DNA from: Candidatus Vagococcus giribetii
GTDB taxonomy: Bacteria; Bacillota; Bacilli; Lactobacillales; Vagococcaceae
Length of the DNA stretch: 64,000 bases
Reading direction: 5' to 3'
Assembly (NCBI RefSeq): GCF_017316185.1
Contig: NZ_JAFLVX010000011.1
Coordinates: 1-64,000 of the forward strand
Positions 26,840 through 36,114 of the stretch are shown piece after piece. Position numbers and translations under genes: made by a program. The stretch's first letter is position 1. Each line of letters opens with the position of its first letter. A model generated the notes under the pieces. It was not told the DNA's origin and ran no database searches. It saw nothing but the letters and a program-made list of their open reading frames with translations.

Positions 26840-28030
26840 TTATTTTGTGAAGTTATCGAAATAACCTTGAATAAAGACAATTGGTGTTCCTTTATCGCCA
26901 CTACCTGATGTTAAATCGGCTAATGAACCAATTAAGTCTGTTAACTGACGAGGCGTTGTTCCTTGCGCTTCCATTGAGCCAGTTAAATCTTCAGCTTTTT
27001 CGTTAATATGTTTTTTAATTGCCGCTTCTAAATCTGCTCCACGTAAGTCAGAGAAGTTATTATCAGCTAAGTATTTAAGTTTAACTTCGTTAGGTGTTCC
27101 TTCTAAGCCAGATGTGAAAGCTGGAGAAACAACTGGATCAGCTAATTCCCAAATTTTTCCAACTGGATCTTTGAACGCTCCATCGCCATAAACCATAACT
27201 TCAACTAATTTACCTGTTTCTTCGTTAATTAATTCTTGAATTTTCTCAACAACTGGTTGGCAATTTCTTGGGAAGAGTTTAACCCCTTCTTCAGTTGATT
27301 TGTTTGATCCTAATAAACCATAGTTTTCATTAAAACCACTTCCGTCTACTGATTCAGATAAAATATCATCTAATGTATAGACTTTTTCAGCACCGTTGTT
27401 TTCTAAAATACGTTTTGTACGGTAACGTGTATGAATATCACATGTTAAGACATTTTTTGTATAATCTAAAATTGTTTTAGGTTTTTGAGAGAAGATAACT
27501 TCACACTCAGCGCCTTCAGCAACAATTAATTCTTTATAGTATTCAATGTAATCAACACCTGTAAAGGTATGTTTGCTGTAGCCAAATAACTCTCTAAATT
27601 CACTTTCAGTTAATGTATCTGTCCAAGGGTTGATACCTTTTTCATCTAAAGCGTCTAAAGAAACGATGTGGTTACCCACTTCATCTGATGGATAGCTCAT
27701 CATTAAAACAACTTTTTTAGTGCCTCGTGCAATCCCTTTTAACAGGTTAGAAAAACGATTACGACTAAAGATTGGGAAGATAACACCTACTGTTGACTCA
27801 CCAAATTTACTTGTTACGTCTTTTGCGATTTGATCGATTGACGCATAGTTACCTTGTGCTCTTGCCACGATTGATTCTGTCACAGCAATAATATCTTTAT
27901 CTTGAATAGTAAATCCTTCTGCTTTTGATGCATTTAAAACACTCTCAACTACGATTGTTTCAATGCTGTCACCTTCGTTAATAATGGGACAACGTAAACC
28001 TCTTGTCACTGTTCCTACTGTGCGTTCCAA
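26840..28030 (-). CDS. Coenzyme F420-0:L-glutamate ligase (CofE)-like protein
   Basis: This 396-residue protein begins with TTG (28028-28030) behind AAGGAG. It resembles the CofE superfamily: an N-terminal strand-loop domain with DKDIIAVTESIVARAQGN near residue 45, and a central region with MVYGDGAFKDPVGKIWELADP. CofE adds glutamate to F420-0 with GTP. No other F420 gene is visible, and Lactobacillales are not known to make F420, so a different amide-forming reaction is more likely. It is divergent from a LysR regulator, which probably controls it. The substrate is unknown. Confidence 0.75.
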   Translation of the reverse strand: MERTVGTVTRGLRCPIINEGDSIETIVVESVLNASKAEGFTIQDKDIIAVTESIVARAQGNYASIDQIAKDVTSKFGESTVGVIFPIFSRNRFSNLLKGIARGTKKVVLMMSYPSDEVGNHIVSLDALDEKGINPWTDTLTESEFRELFGYSKHTFTGVDYIEYYKELIVAEGAECEVIFSQKPKTILDYTKNVLTCDIHTRYRTKRILENNGAEKVYTLDDILSESVDGSGFNENYGLLGSNKSTEEGVKLFPRNCQPVVEKIQELINEETGKLVEVMVYGDGAFKDPVGKIWELADPVVSPAFTSGLEGTPNEVKLKYLADNNFSDLRGADLEAAIKKHINEKAEDLTGSMEAQGTTPRQLTDLIGSLADLTSGSGDKGTPIVFIQGYFDNFTK

Positions 28031-28099
28031 TAAAGCTCGCTCCTTTATGCCACTTGTGCATTCTTTAAATTTTATACCCTTGTACTATACATGGTTTTA

Positions 28100-28131
28100 T
28101 GATATAAGTAAAATTAATATATTCTATATCA
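28100..28131. promoter_or_regulatory. Inverted repeat in the CofE-like/LysR divergent region
   Basis: TGATATA (28100-28106) and TATATCA (28125-28131) form a 7-bp dyad with an 18-base spacer, just upstream of the LysR gene. The location suits an autoregulatory LysR binding site, but the AT-rich context makes chance plausible. Confidence 0.35.
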
Positions 28132-28149
28132 GTCATAAGGAGAATTTAT

Positions 28150-29043
28150 ATGGTTAACAAACTTGATTTATACCAAGTTTTTTATGAAGTATCACAACAC
28201 AAAAGCTTCTCAAAAGCAGCTAAAAGTCTGTATTTAACACAACCTGCTGTCAGTCAATCTATCTCACAACTAGAAACAGAACTAGATGTGCGACTCTTTA
28301 ACCGAACACCTCAAGGAGTTATGCTAACAGAGGAAGGTAAACTTTTATACGATTACGTTCACTCGGCTCTCAATTTACTCAACTCTGGAGAGAATAAAAT
28401 GGAAGAATTTAAAAATCTTCAAGGTGGAAAAATTGCTATCGGTGTTGGAGACACAATTTCTCGCTATTTTTTACTTCCTTATTTAGAGAGTTTTCACCAG
28501 GATTACCCGGATATTTCCTTTAAATTAGTCAACGGAACCACATTTGAGCTCATTGAAACCTTAAAACAAGGAAAAATTGATATTGCTATTTGTCATTTTC
28601 CTGTGGAAGATGATCGTTTAGAAAAAATTGTTTGTAAACATATCCAAGACACCTTTGTTTATGGTAGTAAGTTTGAAGGCGAATTTGATCAGCCAACACC
28701 TATTGAAAAAGTTTTAAAATACCCCATTATTTGTTTGGATCAAGATTCTATTTCAAGACATTTCATGGATAACTTATTAAGCGAAAAAAAACTTTCTCTC
28801 AATCCTGAATTTGAATTAGGCTCTCATGATTTACTTTTAGATTTTGCTAAGATAAATCTGGGCGTTGCCTGCGTCACCAAAGAATTCTCTCTTTCTTATA
28901 TTGAGCAAGGCTTACTAAAAGAAGTTACCTTAACAGAAAAGATTCCAAAGCGAAGTATTGGTATTTGTTATTTGAAAAATGTATCTCTTTCTCTTGCTAC
29001 GCAAAAATTCGTGGATATTATTAATACAAGTCAATCATTTTAA
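28150..29043 (+). CDS. LysR-family transcriptional regulator
   Basis: This 297-residue protein has an N-terminal winged helix-turn-helix (FSKAAKSLYLTQPAVSQSISQLE, about residues 18-40) and a periplasmic-binding-like effector domain beginning GGKIAIGVGDTISRYFLLPYL. The two-domain length is typical. It is divergent from the CofE-like gene, the usual arrangement for a LysR regulator and its target. A TAAGGAG ribosome site precedes the ATG. The effector is unknown. Confidence 0.92.
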   Translation: MVNKLDLYQVFYEVSQHKSFSKAAKSLYLTQPAVSQSISQLETELDVRLFNRTPQGVMLTEEGKLLYDYVHSALNLLNSGENKMEEFKNLQGGKIAIGVGDTISRYFLLPYLESFHQDYPDISFKLVNGTTFELIETLKQGKIDIAICHFPVEDDRLEKIVCKHIQDTFVYGSKFEGEFDQPTPIEKVLKYPIICLDQDSISRHFMDNLLSEKKLSLNPEFELGSHDLLLDFAKINLGVACVTKEFSLSYIEQGLLKEVTLTEKIPKRSIGICYLKNVSLSLATQKFVDIINTSQSF

Positions 29044-29092
29044 GGATTAATCGACTCTTCAAAAATATATTTAACTTTTTATTATTTCAGTG

Positions 29093-29098
29093 TATAAT
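29093..29098 (+). promoter_or_regulatory. -10 element of the LPxTG repeat protein gene
   Basis: A perfect TATAAT lies 41 bases before the chosen start. The -35 region (TTTAAC or nearby) is weak. Confidence 0.45.
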
Positions 29099-29138
29099 AA
29101 ATATGAGATCTACTGATTATACAAAAGGAGCGATATTT

Positions 29139-30479
29139 ATGAAAAAACATAGCACGCGTTTTACTCTTTTCACCCTTTTATGTGTGCCGTTCTTAATGGC
29201 TAGTGCCACACTAGTTCACGGAGAAGAAATAGAATCAACAGAGGCAACTACTGAGATTGTTGCAACTGAAGAAACAACTGAAAGTTCTACCCCTCTATTA
29301 ACAGAAAAAGAAGATACATCAGAAGTAGTGGCATTTGATAAAATTGCTTTATCATTAAAAACAAATACTTATAAAGCTACAGTTGATGAAAAAGGTAAAA
29401 TTGAGTTAGCTAACAAGCAAGATGATGCCTTTAAAAAGGTTGCTATTACAGGCGAATTCAAACCATTCGAAAACAAATCAATTACGGTTGAAAAAGATGG
29501 GACATTTAAAGCCTTAAAAGAAACAAAAAATGAAAAAATAACTCTTGAGTATGTTCTTTCTGAAGAAACTCAAAAAAAATTAAAAGAAATTTATCCTGAT
29601 GAAGATTTCTCAAAACCATTCAAAACAGAAGAAATCACTCTTAACTTCACTAAAAAAGAAGAACCTAAAAAAGAAAAAGTGGCTATTCCTTTAGAAGTTG
29701 TTGGTGGCTCTTTAAAAGCAGTTGAAGGTAAAGTTGAAGTAAAAGTGACAAATGGAGAAACAGTTACAGGTACTTTTAAACCAATGGAAGAAAAAGACAA
29801 TGAACCATTCTCAATCGATAAAGATGGTAATTATAAAATTGGTAAAAAAGCTCGCTACGAGAAATTAAATCAAAAAGTAACCTTTAATTTAAGTCAAGCA
29901 TCAATTGATAAGTTAGCAACACAGGATGCTTATAAAGATAAAGAAATCGAACCATCTTCTGAAGTAACACTTACAAAAAAAGCACAAAAAGATATTGTCC
30001 TTCAATTTAAGAACAAACGTATTGATACAACAGTTGGTGGTCAAGGTCGTTTATTATTAGAAGATACTATTGATGGTTTAAAACTAAGTGATGAAGAAAT
30101 GACAAACATTCGTTTTGCTCCACTAACAAGCAATGAGTTTTTATCAATTGATGAATTAGGAAACTGGAAAGCTTTAAAACAAGGCTCTGGTCCATTAATT
30201 CCTGCAGTAAATTTAGATAAAACAACCCTTGCTAAATTAGAAGAAAAAAATACCGATTATGATTTAAATATTATTGCTGAAGAAATTAATGTTTCTATTA
30301 AAGCCTCTGGTGCTGGCGGTAGTGGTAGTGGCAGTAACAACAAACAATATGCACCTGTTAAAAATCTACCACAAACAGGTGAGGAAAAATTACGTTTTGC
30401 CGGAATCATTGGTGTCGTTGTCATTGGTTTAGCAGTCGTTTTATTCCTTGTTAAAAAGAACAAAAATAAAGAAGAATAA
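29139..30479 (+). CDS. LPxTG-anchored surface protein with three diverged repeats
   Basis: The start is the ATG at 29139 (446 aa) because AAAGGAG lies eight bases upstream; an earlier in-frame ATG has no such site. A signal peptide (about 1-28) precedes a Thr/Glu-rich segment. Three segments of about 100-110 residues (about 68-177, 180-286, 286-398) then share a pattern F-(K/A)-P, then an acidic or Gly turn, then G-(T/N)-(F/Y/W)-K. A Gly/Ser linker leads to LPQTG at 410-414, a membrane helix and a lysine-rich tail. I recognise no named domain. It is probably a sortase A substrate; function unknown. A strong terminator follows. Confidence 0.8.
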   Translation: MKKHSTRFTLFTLLCVPFLMASATLVHGEEIESTEATTEIVATEETTESSTPLLTEKEDTSEVVAFDKIALSLKTNTYKATVDEKGKIELANKQDDAFKKVAITGEFKPFENKSITVEKDGTFKALKETKNEKITLEYVLSEETQKKLKEIYPDEDFSKPFKTEEITLNFTKKEEPKKEKVAIPLEVVGGSLKAVEGKVEVKVTNGETVTGTFKPMEEKDNEPFSIDKDGNYKIGKKARYEKLNQKVTFNLSQASIDKLATQDAYKDKEIEPSSEVTLTKKAQKDIVLQFKNKRIDTTVGGQGRLLLEDTIDGLKLSDEEMTNIRFAPLTSNEFLSIDELGNWKALKQGSGPLIPAVNLDKTTLAKLEEKNTDYDLNIIAEEINVSIKASGAGGSGSGSNNKQYAPVKNLPQTGEEKLRFAGIIGVVVIGLAVVLFLVKKNKNKEE

Positions 30480-30484
30480 CTAAA

Positions 30485-30518
30485 AAGGCTAGCCTAATAA
30501 GGTTAGCCTTTTTTTTGA
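30485..30518. terminator. Terminator after the LPxTG repeat protein gene
   Basis: AAGGCTAGCCT (30485-30495) pairs with AGGTTAGCCTT (30500-30510) around AATA, the single wobble being G-U on the plus strand, followed by eight T residues. The stop of the convergent LysR gene (30503) lies inside the right arm. Confidence 0.85.
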
Positions 30519-31399
30519 TTAAAAAAATCATGAATTTTCTCCGTAAACAGCTGCATGACTGACAGACTTTGTTTATTTTTATGTTGAATCAATTGTATCT
30601 GAATATTAGAAGTTGGAACAGGATAAGCAACCTTCTCTAATTCCTTTGCATGATAATTTTCATCAATCACAAAGACAGGTAAAAATGATAGCCCGTAACC
30701 TTGACTAACCAAATCAATAATAATATCAGGGTTTGAAATTTCTAGTTTAGGAATTAAAGTCAGGTTTTCATTTGCCAACATACCTTCAAGCTCATTTCGA
30801 TAACTAGCCCCTCCTTGAGTTAAGATAAAGGAATGGGAGATAATCTCCTTTAAGTTCGGTATGTTAGGTAAACTTCTAACAACTTGCTTACTCCCCACAA
30901 AAGCACTCTCTTCTACTCTTTCAAATAATTTAATCCACTCTCTTCCGTAAATTGGATAATCAAGAGTTAGCATCAAGTCTATTTCATGATTCTTTAATTG
31001 TTTTTGCAAACTTTTGGTAGTCCCAATCGTCACAACTGTATGCACTTCTGGGTATTCTTGATGCATCTCTAATAAGATACTTGTCAAAATCGTTGTCGCA
31101 AGAGACTCCACTGTCCCTATTCGTAATTCACCTGAGATGACTTCTCGGGTTTTAATTTTCATCATGGCCGCCTCAGCTTGATTAATTAAACCCATGGCGT
31201 CTTCTAAAAAAAGACTACCAGACTCAGACAAATACACTTTTCTCCCAATTCTTTCAAATAGTTTGACCCCTAGCTCTTTTTCAAGTTGTTGGATATGAAT
31301 TGTCACAGCTGATTGAGAATAACCCAAAGCTTCTGCTGCATTTGAAAAATTAAGTAGCTGAGCCACTTTGATAAATGACTTTAACTGAACAAATTCCAT
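30503..31399 (-). CDS. LysR-family transcriptional regulator
   Basis: I choose the ATG at 31399 (298 aa) with AAGGTGA five bases upstream; the longer frame would start at a GTG inside that ribosome site. The N terminus MEFVQLKSFIKVAQLLNFSNAAEALGYSQSAVTIHIQQLE is a standard LysR winged helix. The rest is the effector-binding domain. It is divergent from the PLP decarboxylase gene across about 123 bases and is therefore its likely regulator. The ligand is unknown. Confidence 0.92.
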   Translation of the reverse strand: MEFVQLKSFIKVAQLLNFSNAAEALGYSQSAVTIHIQQLEKELGVKLFERIGRKVYLSESGSLFLEDAMGLINQAEAAMMKIKTREVISGELRIGTVESLATTILTSILLEMHQEYPEVHTVVTIGTTKSLQKQLKNHEIDLMLTLDYPIYGREWIKLFERVEESAFVGSKQVVRSLPNIPNLKEIISHSFILTQGGASYRNELEGMLANENLTLIPKLEISNPDIIIDLVSQGYGLSFLPVFVIDENYHAKELEKVAYPVPTSNIQIQLIQHKNKQSLSVMQLFTEKIHDFFNQKKG

Positions 31400-31472
31400 T
31401 GAGTTCACCTTTTCAAATTAATATTTTTAATAGTAATCATCAAAATGTTGAATTATTAAAATACTAACTCCA

Positions 31473-31506
31473 TGCTACACTAAAGATAAGTACTAAGCAA
31501 CTTATC
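31473..31506 (+). promoter_or_regulatory. Extended -10 and leader hairpin of the decarboxylase gene
   Basis: TGCTACACT (31473-31481 region) is an extended -10. Just after it GATAAGT (31485-31491) pairs with ACTTATC (31500-31506). The hairpin lies at the expected start of the transcript and could stabilise the mRNA or be part of a LysR site. Confidence 0.4.
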
Positions 31507-31522
31507 GTTTGGGGGATTAATA

Positions 31523-32905
31523 ATGGAAATCAAAGACTACATGAAACAATTTATTGATGATTATTACGAAGAAAATGAAGATTTAAGAAGCAAAAAAACG
31601 ATTGAATTAATTGAACACAATGATTTTAGTGAGTTGTCAGAATTAGATATTTTATCAACTGGTCGCAATGTTGAAGACATGATTCAGGTCTTACAAGAAA
31701 AAGTTTATCCGAATCGTTTAATTGGAGAGCACCCAAGAAACTTTGCCTTCATACCTGCTCCAATTGAGGAAATCTCAAAGTTAGGTGATTTAATTAATCT
31801 AATGCACAATCCTAATGCTTGTGGCTGGTATCCAAGCTCTGGAACAGCTACGATTGAGCATTCACTAATCAACTGGCTTTGTCAACAAGCTGGCTATACA
31901 GAAGACGGTACTGGTATTTTTGTTTCAGGAGGTTCTACAGCTAATTTAACAGCTGCAATCGCTGCCCGAGACGGACTATTGACACCTGAAGAAATTCCTT
32001 TTGGGGTAGCCTATATCTCAAATCAAGCACATCATAGCATCAATAAAGCTCTTCATGTTGTAGGTATTCCTGAAAGTCGCATTCGTCGAATTAAAACAGA
32101 TGCCCTTCTAAAAATTGATCCTATTGCGTTAGAAGAACAAATCAAGTTAGACAAAGAAAAAGGCTTAAAACCTTTTATTATTATGGCTACTGCTGGTACA
32201 ACTAATGCCGGCGTTATTGACCCACTTGCTGAAATTGCAGATGTGGCAAAAAGAAATCAAGTTTGGTTCCATGTTGACGGTGCATTCGGAGCTTCCCTTC
32301 TGTTATCTAAAAGTTATTCTCATTTACTTAAAGGGATTGAAGAAGCTGATAGCATTACTTGGGACGCTCACAAATGGTTATTCCAAACTTATTCATGTGC
32401 CATGTTACTTGTCAAACACCGTAGTAGTTTACTTAATAGCTTTAGCGAACAACCTGAGTATTTAGAAGACGCTCACCAAGCAGACCGCACTGATTTCTGG
32501 GACTTGGGTATTGAGTTATCTCGTCCAGCTCGTGGCGTGAAACTTTGGTTAACTCTTCAAACACTTGGAACAGAAAAAATTGGTGAACAAATTGATGCTG
32601 GTGTCAAACTAGCTGAGTTTACGCAATCTGTCATTGAAGGAAATCCTCTTTTTGAAGTTATTACCCCTGCTCAAGCAGGTATCATTAATTTTAGATATCA
32701 AAAAGAAGGTCTTGATACAGAAACACTAAATCACATCAACACAAAAATTTCTGAAAAAATGATTGCGACAGGTTTCTCTCAAGTTATTACCACTAAACTA
32801 AACGGCATGGTCGTTCTTAGAATGTGTACCATCTCACCTAATACAACACATCAAGATATTGAAGAAACCATTGAGAGATTATCTGATTTCGCCAAGGACA
32901 ATTAA
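31523..32905 (+). CDS. PLP-dependent group II decarboxylase
   Basis: This 460-residue enzyme has the group II decarboxylase layout. HNPNACGWYPSSGTATIEH binds substrate, VSGGSTANLTAAIAAR holds the phosphate of PLP, and HVDGAFGAS supplies the Asp to the pyridine nitrogen. Lys284 in DAHKWLF forms the Schiff base. Relatives act on tyrosine, phenylalanine, glutamate or diaminobutyrate; the exact amino acid cannot be read from these motifs. The divergent LysR gene suggests inducible control. GGGGG precedes the ATG. A perfect terminator follows, so it is a single-gene unit. No amine antiporter is adjacent, unlike classic acid-resistance decarboxylases. Confidence 0.88.
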   Translation: MEIKDYMKQFIDDYYEENEDLRSKKTIELIEHNDFSELSELDILSTGRNVEDMIQVLQEKVYPNRLIGEHPRNFAFIPAPIEEISKLGDLINLMHNPNACGWYPSSGTATIEHSLINWLCQQAGYTEDGTGIFVSGGSTANLTAAIAARDGLLTPEEIPFGVAYISNQAHHSINKALHVVGIPESRIRRIKTDALLKIDPIALEEQIKLDKEKGLKPFIIMATAGTTNAGVIDPLAEIADVAKRNQVWFHVDGAFGASLLLSKSYSHLLKGIEEADSITWDAHKWLFQTYSCAMLLVKHRSSLLNSFSEQPEYLEDAHQADRTDFWDLGIELSRPARGVKLWLTLQTLGTEKIGEQIDAGVKLAEFTQSVIEGNPLFEVITPAQAGIINFRYQKEGLDTETLNHINTKISEKMIATGFSQVITTKLNGMVVLRMCTISPNTTHQDIEETIERLSDFAKDN

Positions 32906-32920
32906 AATATTCTATAAATA

Positions 32921-32966
32921 AAAAAACTCAATTGATATAAACTAACGTATATCAATTGAGTTTTTT
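32921..32966. terminator. Perfect 19-bp bidirectional terminator
   Basis: The arms 32921-32939 and 32948-32966 (core ACTCAATTGATATA) pair without mismatch around an 8-base loop, with A6 and T6 ends. It separates the decarboxylase and alcohol dehydrogenase genes. Confidence 0.9.
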
Positions 32967-32967
32967 A

Positions 32968-34146
32968 TTAAAATGTCATTTCTTCAAGAGACGCTTTAAA
33001 AATAGTTAAAACATCCTCTTTCGCTAATGGAGCAAAAGGAACACTTCCTGCTGGACGATGAGCAACAGCTTGTTCTGCCATTTCTTCTAATAAGCTATCA
33101 TCAATTCCCACTTCACCTAAAGTCATTGGAATTCCCCAAGCTTTAAAGCTATCATATGTTAATTTAATAGCTTTTTCTGCCATAATTTTTGATGATTCTT
33201 TTGGTAAATCAAACACACGACGACCAAATTCAGCAAATTTACCAGCTGTTTCATCACTTAAAACATGAGCCATCCATCTTGGTGTAATAATCGCTAGACC
33301 AATACCATGAGTAATATCGTAATAAGCACTTAACTCATGCTCCATTCCGTGACATGACCAGCTACCGTCTTTTCCAGATCCAGTTAAACCATTTAAAGCT
33401 AGTGAACTTGCCCACATCAGGTTAGCACGTGCTTCATAGTTTGATGGGTCTTTTAATACAATTGGAGTATAGTGATACACAGTTCGCATTAACCCTTCGG
33501 CAATACCATCTTGAACCATCGTATCATTTGTTTTATTAAAGTAATTTTCAAATAAATGACTTAAAATATCTGCTGAACCTGCCATTGTTTGGTATGACGG
33601 AACAGAAAATGTATAAGTTGGATCTAAGATAGAAGCTTTTGGTATCACAAATCGAGAGCCAAAACTTAATTTTTCTTTTGTTTCTAAGTTAGTTATTACT
33701 GAGCCTCCATTCATTTCTGAACCTGTTGCAGCAATGGTTAGAATACTAACAATAGGTAATGCCTCTTTTACTAACCCACTATTTGCTGTAAAATCCCATG
33801 GATTCCCATCATAAAAACGCGCAGCAGCTACAGCTTTAGCACAGTCAATCGTAGAGCCTCCACCTACAGCTAAAATCACGTCAATATTATTTTCACGGCA
33901 CAATTGTGCTCCTTTTATAACTGTATCTAGTCTCGGGTTTGGTTCAACACCTGATAATTCTACCACATTAAATTCATTATTTAATTCTTGATAGATGGCA
34001 TCATAGACACCATTTTTCTTAATACTCCCACCACCATATGTTAGCAACACATTATTTCCGTGTTCTTTTAGCAATCGAGATAGTTTGTTGATTTGACCTT
34101 CACCAAAAAAGATTGATGTTGGTGCTTGAAAATTAAAATTTTTCAT
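32968..34146 (-). CDS. Iron-containing alcohol dehydrogenase (BDH/YqhD-like)
   Basis: This 392-residue protein begins NFNFQAPTSIFFGEGQI and has the dinucleotide motif GGGSTIDCAKA near residue 96, both typical of group III alcohol dehydrogenases. The metal-binding histidines lie in SHLFENY and in MEHELSAYYDITHGIGLA. It should interconvert short-chain aldehydes or ketones and alcohols, with NADP preference suggested by the butanol-dehydrogenase-like sequence. GAAGGGAG precedes the ATG by about 11 bases. It is convergent with the decarboxylase, so no shared operon. Confidence 0.9.
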   Translation of the reverse strand: MKNFNFQAPTSIFFGEGQINKLSRLLKEHGNNVLLTYGGGSIKKNGVYDAIYQELNNEFNVVELSGVEPNPRLDTVIKGAQLCRENNIDVILAVGGGSTIDCAKAVAAARFYDGNPWDFTANSGLVKEALPIVSILTIAATGSEMNGGSVITNLETKEKLSFGSRFVIPKASILDPTYTFSVPSYQTMAGSADILSHLFENYFNKTNDTMVQDGIAEGLMRTVYHYTPIVLKDPSNYEARANLMWASSLALNGLTGSGKDGSWSCHGMEHELSAYYDITHGIGLAIITPRWMAHVLSDETAGKFAEFGRRVFDLPKESSKIMAEKAIKLTYDSFKAWGIPMTLGEVGIDDSLLEEMAEQAVAHRPAGSVPFAPLAKEDVLTIFKASLEEMTF

Positions 34147-34243
34147 TCGATTGAAACTCCCTTCAACTTTTCTAATCCCATTTTCTGATGAAAGACATCA
34201 CCTGTCAACAAATTAATAACAATTCTTATTGAACTCTTCTATT

Positions 34244-36007
34244 CTATTTGTTTGACTCATTATGTCTTTTTATCGTTGTCATAAATAACTCACCGTACTT
34301 ATCCAATTTGTTTTGACCTACGCCTTTTATCTGTAGAAATTCTAACGAATTATTTGGCTGTTTCTCGACCATCTCTTTTAAAGTCTGATCAGAGAAAATC
34401 ACATAAGGTGGTAAATTCTTTTCATCAGCTAAATCTGAGCGTAGCTCTCTTAACTTATTAAATAACTCATCATCTTCAACAATTTGTTTAACTATCAGTT
34501 GTTTTCGCCACACTTTTTTCTTTCCTAATAAAACATCAATACCTGTTGGGGACAGAGAGAGCAATGGAAATTGACCTTTTGATGCTAAAAGGTACTCTTC
34601 AGCTGTCAAGAAATCAATCAATTGAATCACTTCTTTTAGGCTCCATTCTTTCATCAAGCCATAAGTAGATAATTGTTCAAATTTCCACTGCAAAACTTTT
34701 TGATCTTTCGATCCAGTCAAAACTTTACCTACCAATGATTTCCCAAAGGATTCATTCATACGCTTCACACAAGACAATACTTTTTGAGCTTCAACAGTAA
34801 TATCAACGGATTCTCTTGTGTCCAAACAATTACTACAGCGATCACAATCAACACCTTCTTCTCCAAAATACCGCAAAATAAATCGTTGTAAACACCCTTC
34901 TGTGTGGGCGTATTGAGTCATTTCGCGTAATTTTAAATACTCACTTTGTTGATACGTAATATCCGCCTCTGACTGCTCAATGAAGTACTGCTGGATTTGG
35001 GCATCTTTAGGACTAAAAAGTAACACGGCTTCACTATCTAGTCCGTCTCGTCCAGCACGTCCTGCCTCTTGATAATAAGATTCAAGATTTCCTGGCATTT
35101 GAGCATGAATCACAAATCGCACATTACTTTTATTGATTCCCATACCAAAAGCATTAGTAGCGATAATCACATCAATTCGGTCATAAGAAAAAGCTTCTTG
35201 ATTATCTATACGAGCTTGCTCTGACATCCCCGCATGATACATTCCGACTGACAATTTTTGATGAGAAGCTAAACGATACAATCGCTCCACTTCTTTTCGA
35301 GTACTTGCATAAATGATTCCCGATTGCCCTTTATTTGTCTTTAAGTATTCTAATAAATACACATCAGTTTGATCCTTCATCACTCTAAAAGACAGATTTT
35401 CCCGAGCAAAGCCTGTTTGAATGACATGCTCATCAGGAATTGATAATAAATCACAAATATCTTTTGCGACTTCAGGTGTTGCTGTTGCCGTTAAGGCGAT
35501 TATTCGTGGTCGTGGGTAAAACCCTTGAATGGTTTCAGCTAATTTTAAGTAGCTTGGTCTAAAATCATGTCCCCACTGTGAAATACAGTGAGCTTCATCG
35601 ACTGCTATCAAATCAACTCGTACATGACGAAGAAGTTCTAAAAAATCTGCTGTTTCAAGTCGTTCAGGAGCTACATAAAGTAATTTCACTTCTCCCCTAG
35701 CTACTTCACCTAATCGTTGTTTAATTTCTGGATAGGTTAACGTACTATTGATGTAGCTAGCTGCTATGCCCATATCATTTAAGGCATCTACTTGATCTTT
35801 CATTAATGAAATTAAAGGTGAGACAACAATCGTTAGTCCATCCAGTAGCAAAGCTGGTAATTGGTAACAGATTGATTTCCCTCCTCCAGTTGGCATAATG
35901 CCTAGAGAATCTTTTTCTAACATAATATTTTGAATTATTTCTGCTTGGCCTGTTCTAAAAGACTTATAGCCAAAGGTATTTTCTAAAACTGACAATAGTT
36001 GATTCAT
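34244..36007 (-). CDS. recQ: ATP-dependent DNA helicase RecQ
   Basis: This 587-residue protein has all RecQ parts: Walker A MPTGGGKS near residue 40, DEAH, SQWGHDFRPSY, the zinc-binding CLQRFILRYFGEEGVDCDRC, a winged helix, and a C-terminal HRDC domain ending with EFLQIKGVGQNKLDKYG. It unwinds DNA 3' to 5' in recombination repair. Length is normal for Firmicutes RecQ. It is a single gene upstream of the alcohol dehydrogenase on the same strand with a gap of about 100 bases. Confidence 0.94.
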   Translation of the reverse strand: MNQLLSVLENTFGYKSFRTGQAEIIQNIMLEKDSLGIMPTGGGKSICYQLPALLLDGLTIVVSPLISLMKDQVDALNDMGIAASYINSTLTYPEIKQRLGEVARGEVKLLYVAPERLETADFLELLRHVRVDLIAVDEAHCISQWGHDFRPSYLKLAETIQGFYPRPRIIALTATATPEVAKDICDLLSIPDEHVIQTGFARENLSFRVMKDQTDVYLLEYLKTNKGQSGIIYASTRKEVERLYRLASHQKLSVGMYHAGMSEQARIDNQEAFSYDRIDVIIATNAFGMGINKSNVRFVIHAQMPGNLESYYQEAGRAGRDGLDSEAVLLFSPKDAQIQQYFIEQSEADITYQQSEYLKLREMTQYAHTEGCLQRFILRYFGEEGVDCDRCSNCLDTRESVDITVEAQKVLSCVKRMNESFGKSLVGKVLTGSKDQKVLQWKFEQLSTYGLMKEWSLKEVIQLIDFLTAEEYLLASKGQFPLLSLSPTGIDVLLGKKKVWRKQLIVKQIVEDDELFNKLRELRSDLADEKNLPPYVIFSDQTLKEMVEKQPNNSLEFLQIKGVGQNKLDKYGELFMTTIKRHNESNK

Positions 36008-36071
36008 TCTATCCCTCTACTTCCTTGGGTCTATTATAACTGAAAAGAAACAAAACTTCTTCCTTCAAATA

Positions 36072-36114
36072 AAAAATGAGTAACAAGGTAAGTAGATAAC
36101 CTGTTACTCATTTT
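36072..36114 (-). terminator. Terminator overlapping the end of the TRIC gene
   Basis: TGAGTAACAAGGT (36077-36089) pairs with ACCTGTTACTCA (36099-36110) with a one-base bulge; A and T runs extend the stem. The last codons of the TRIC gene form part of the right arm, and T residues follow on the minus strand. Confidence 0.7.
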
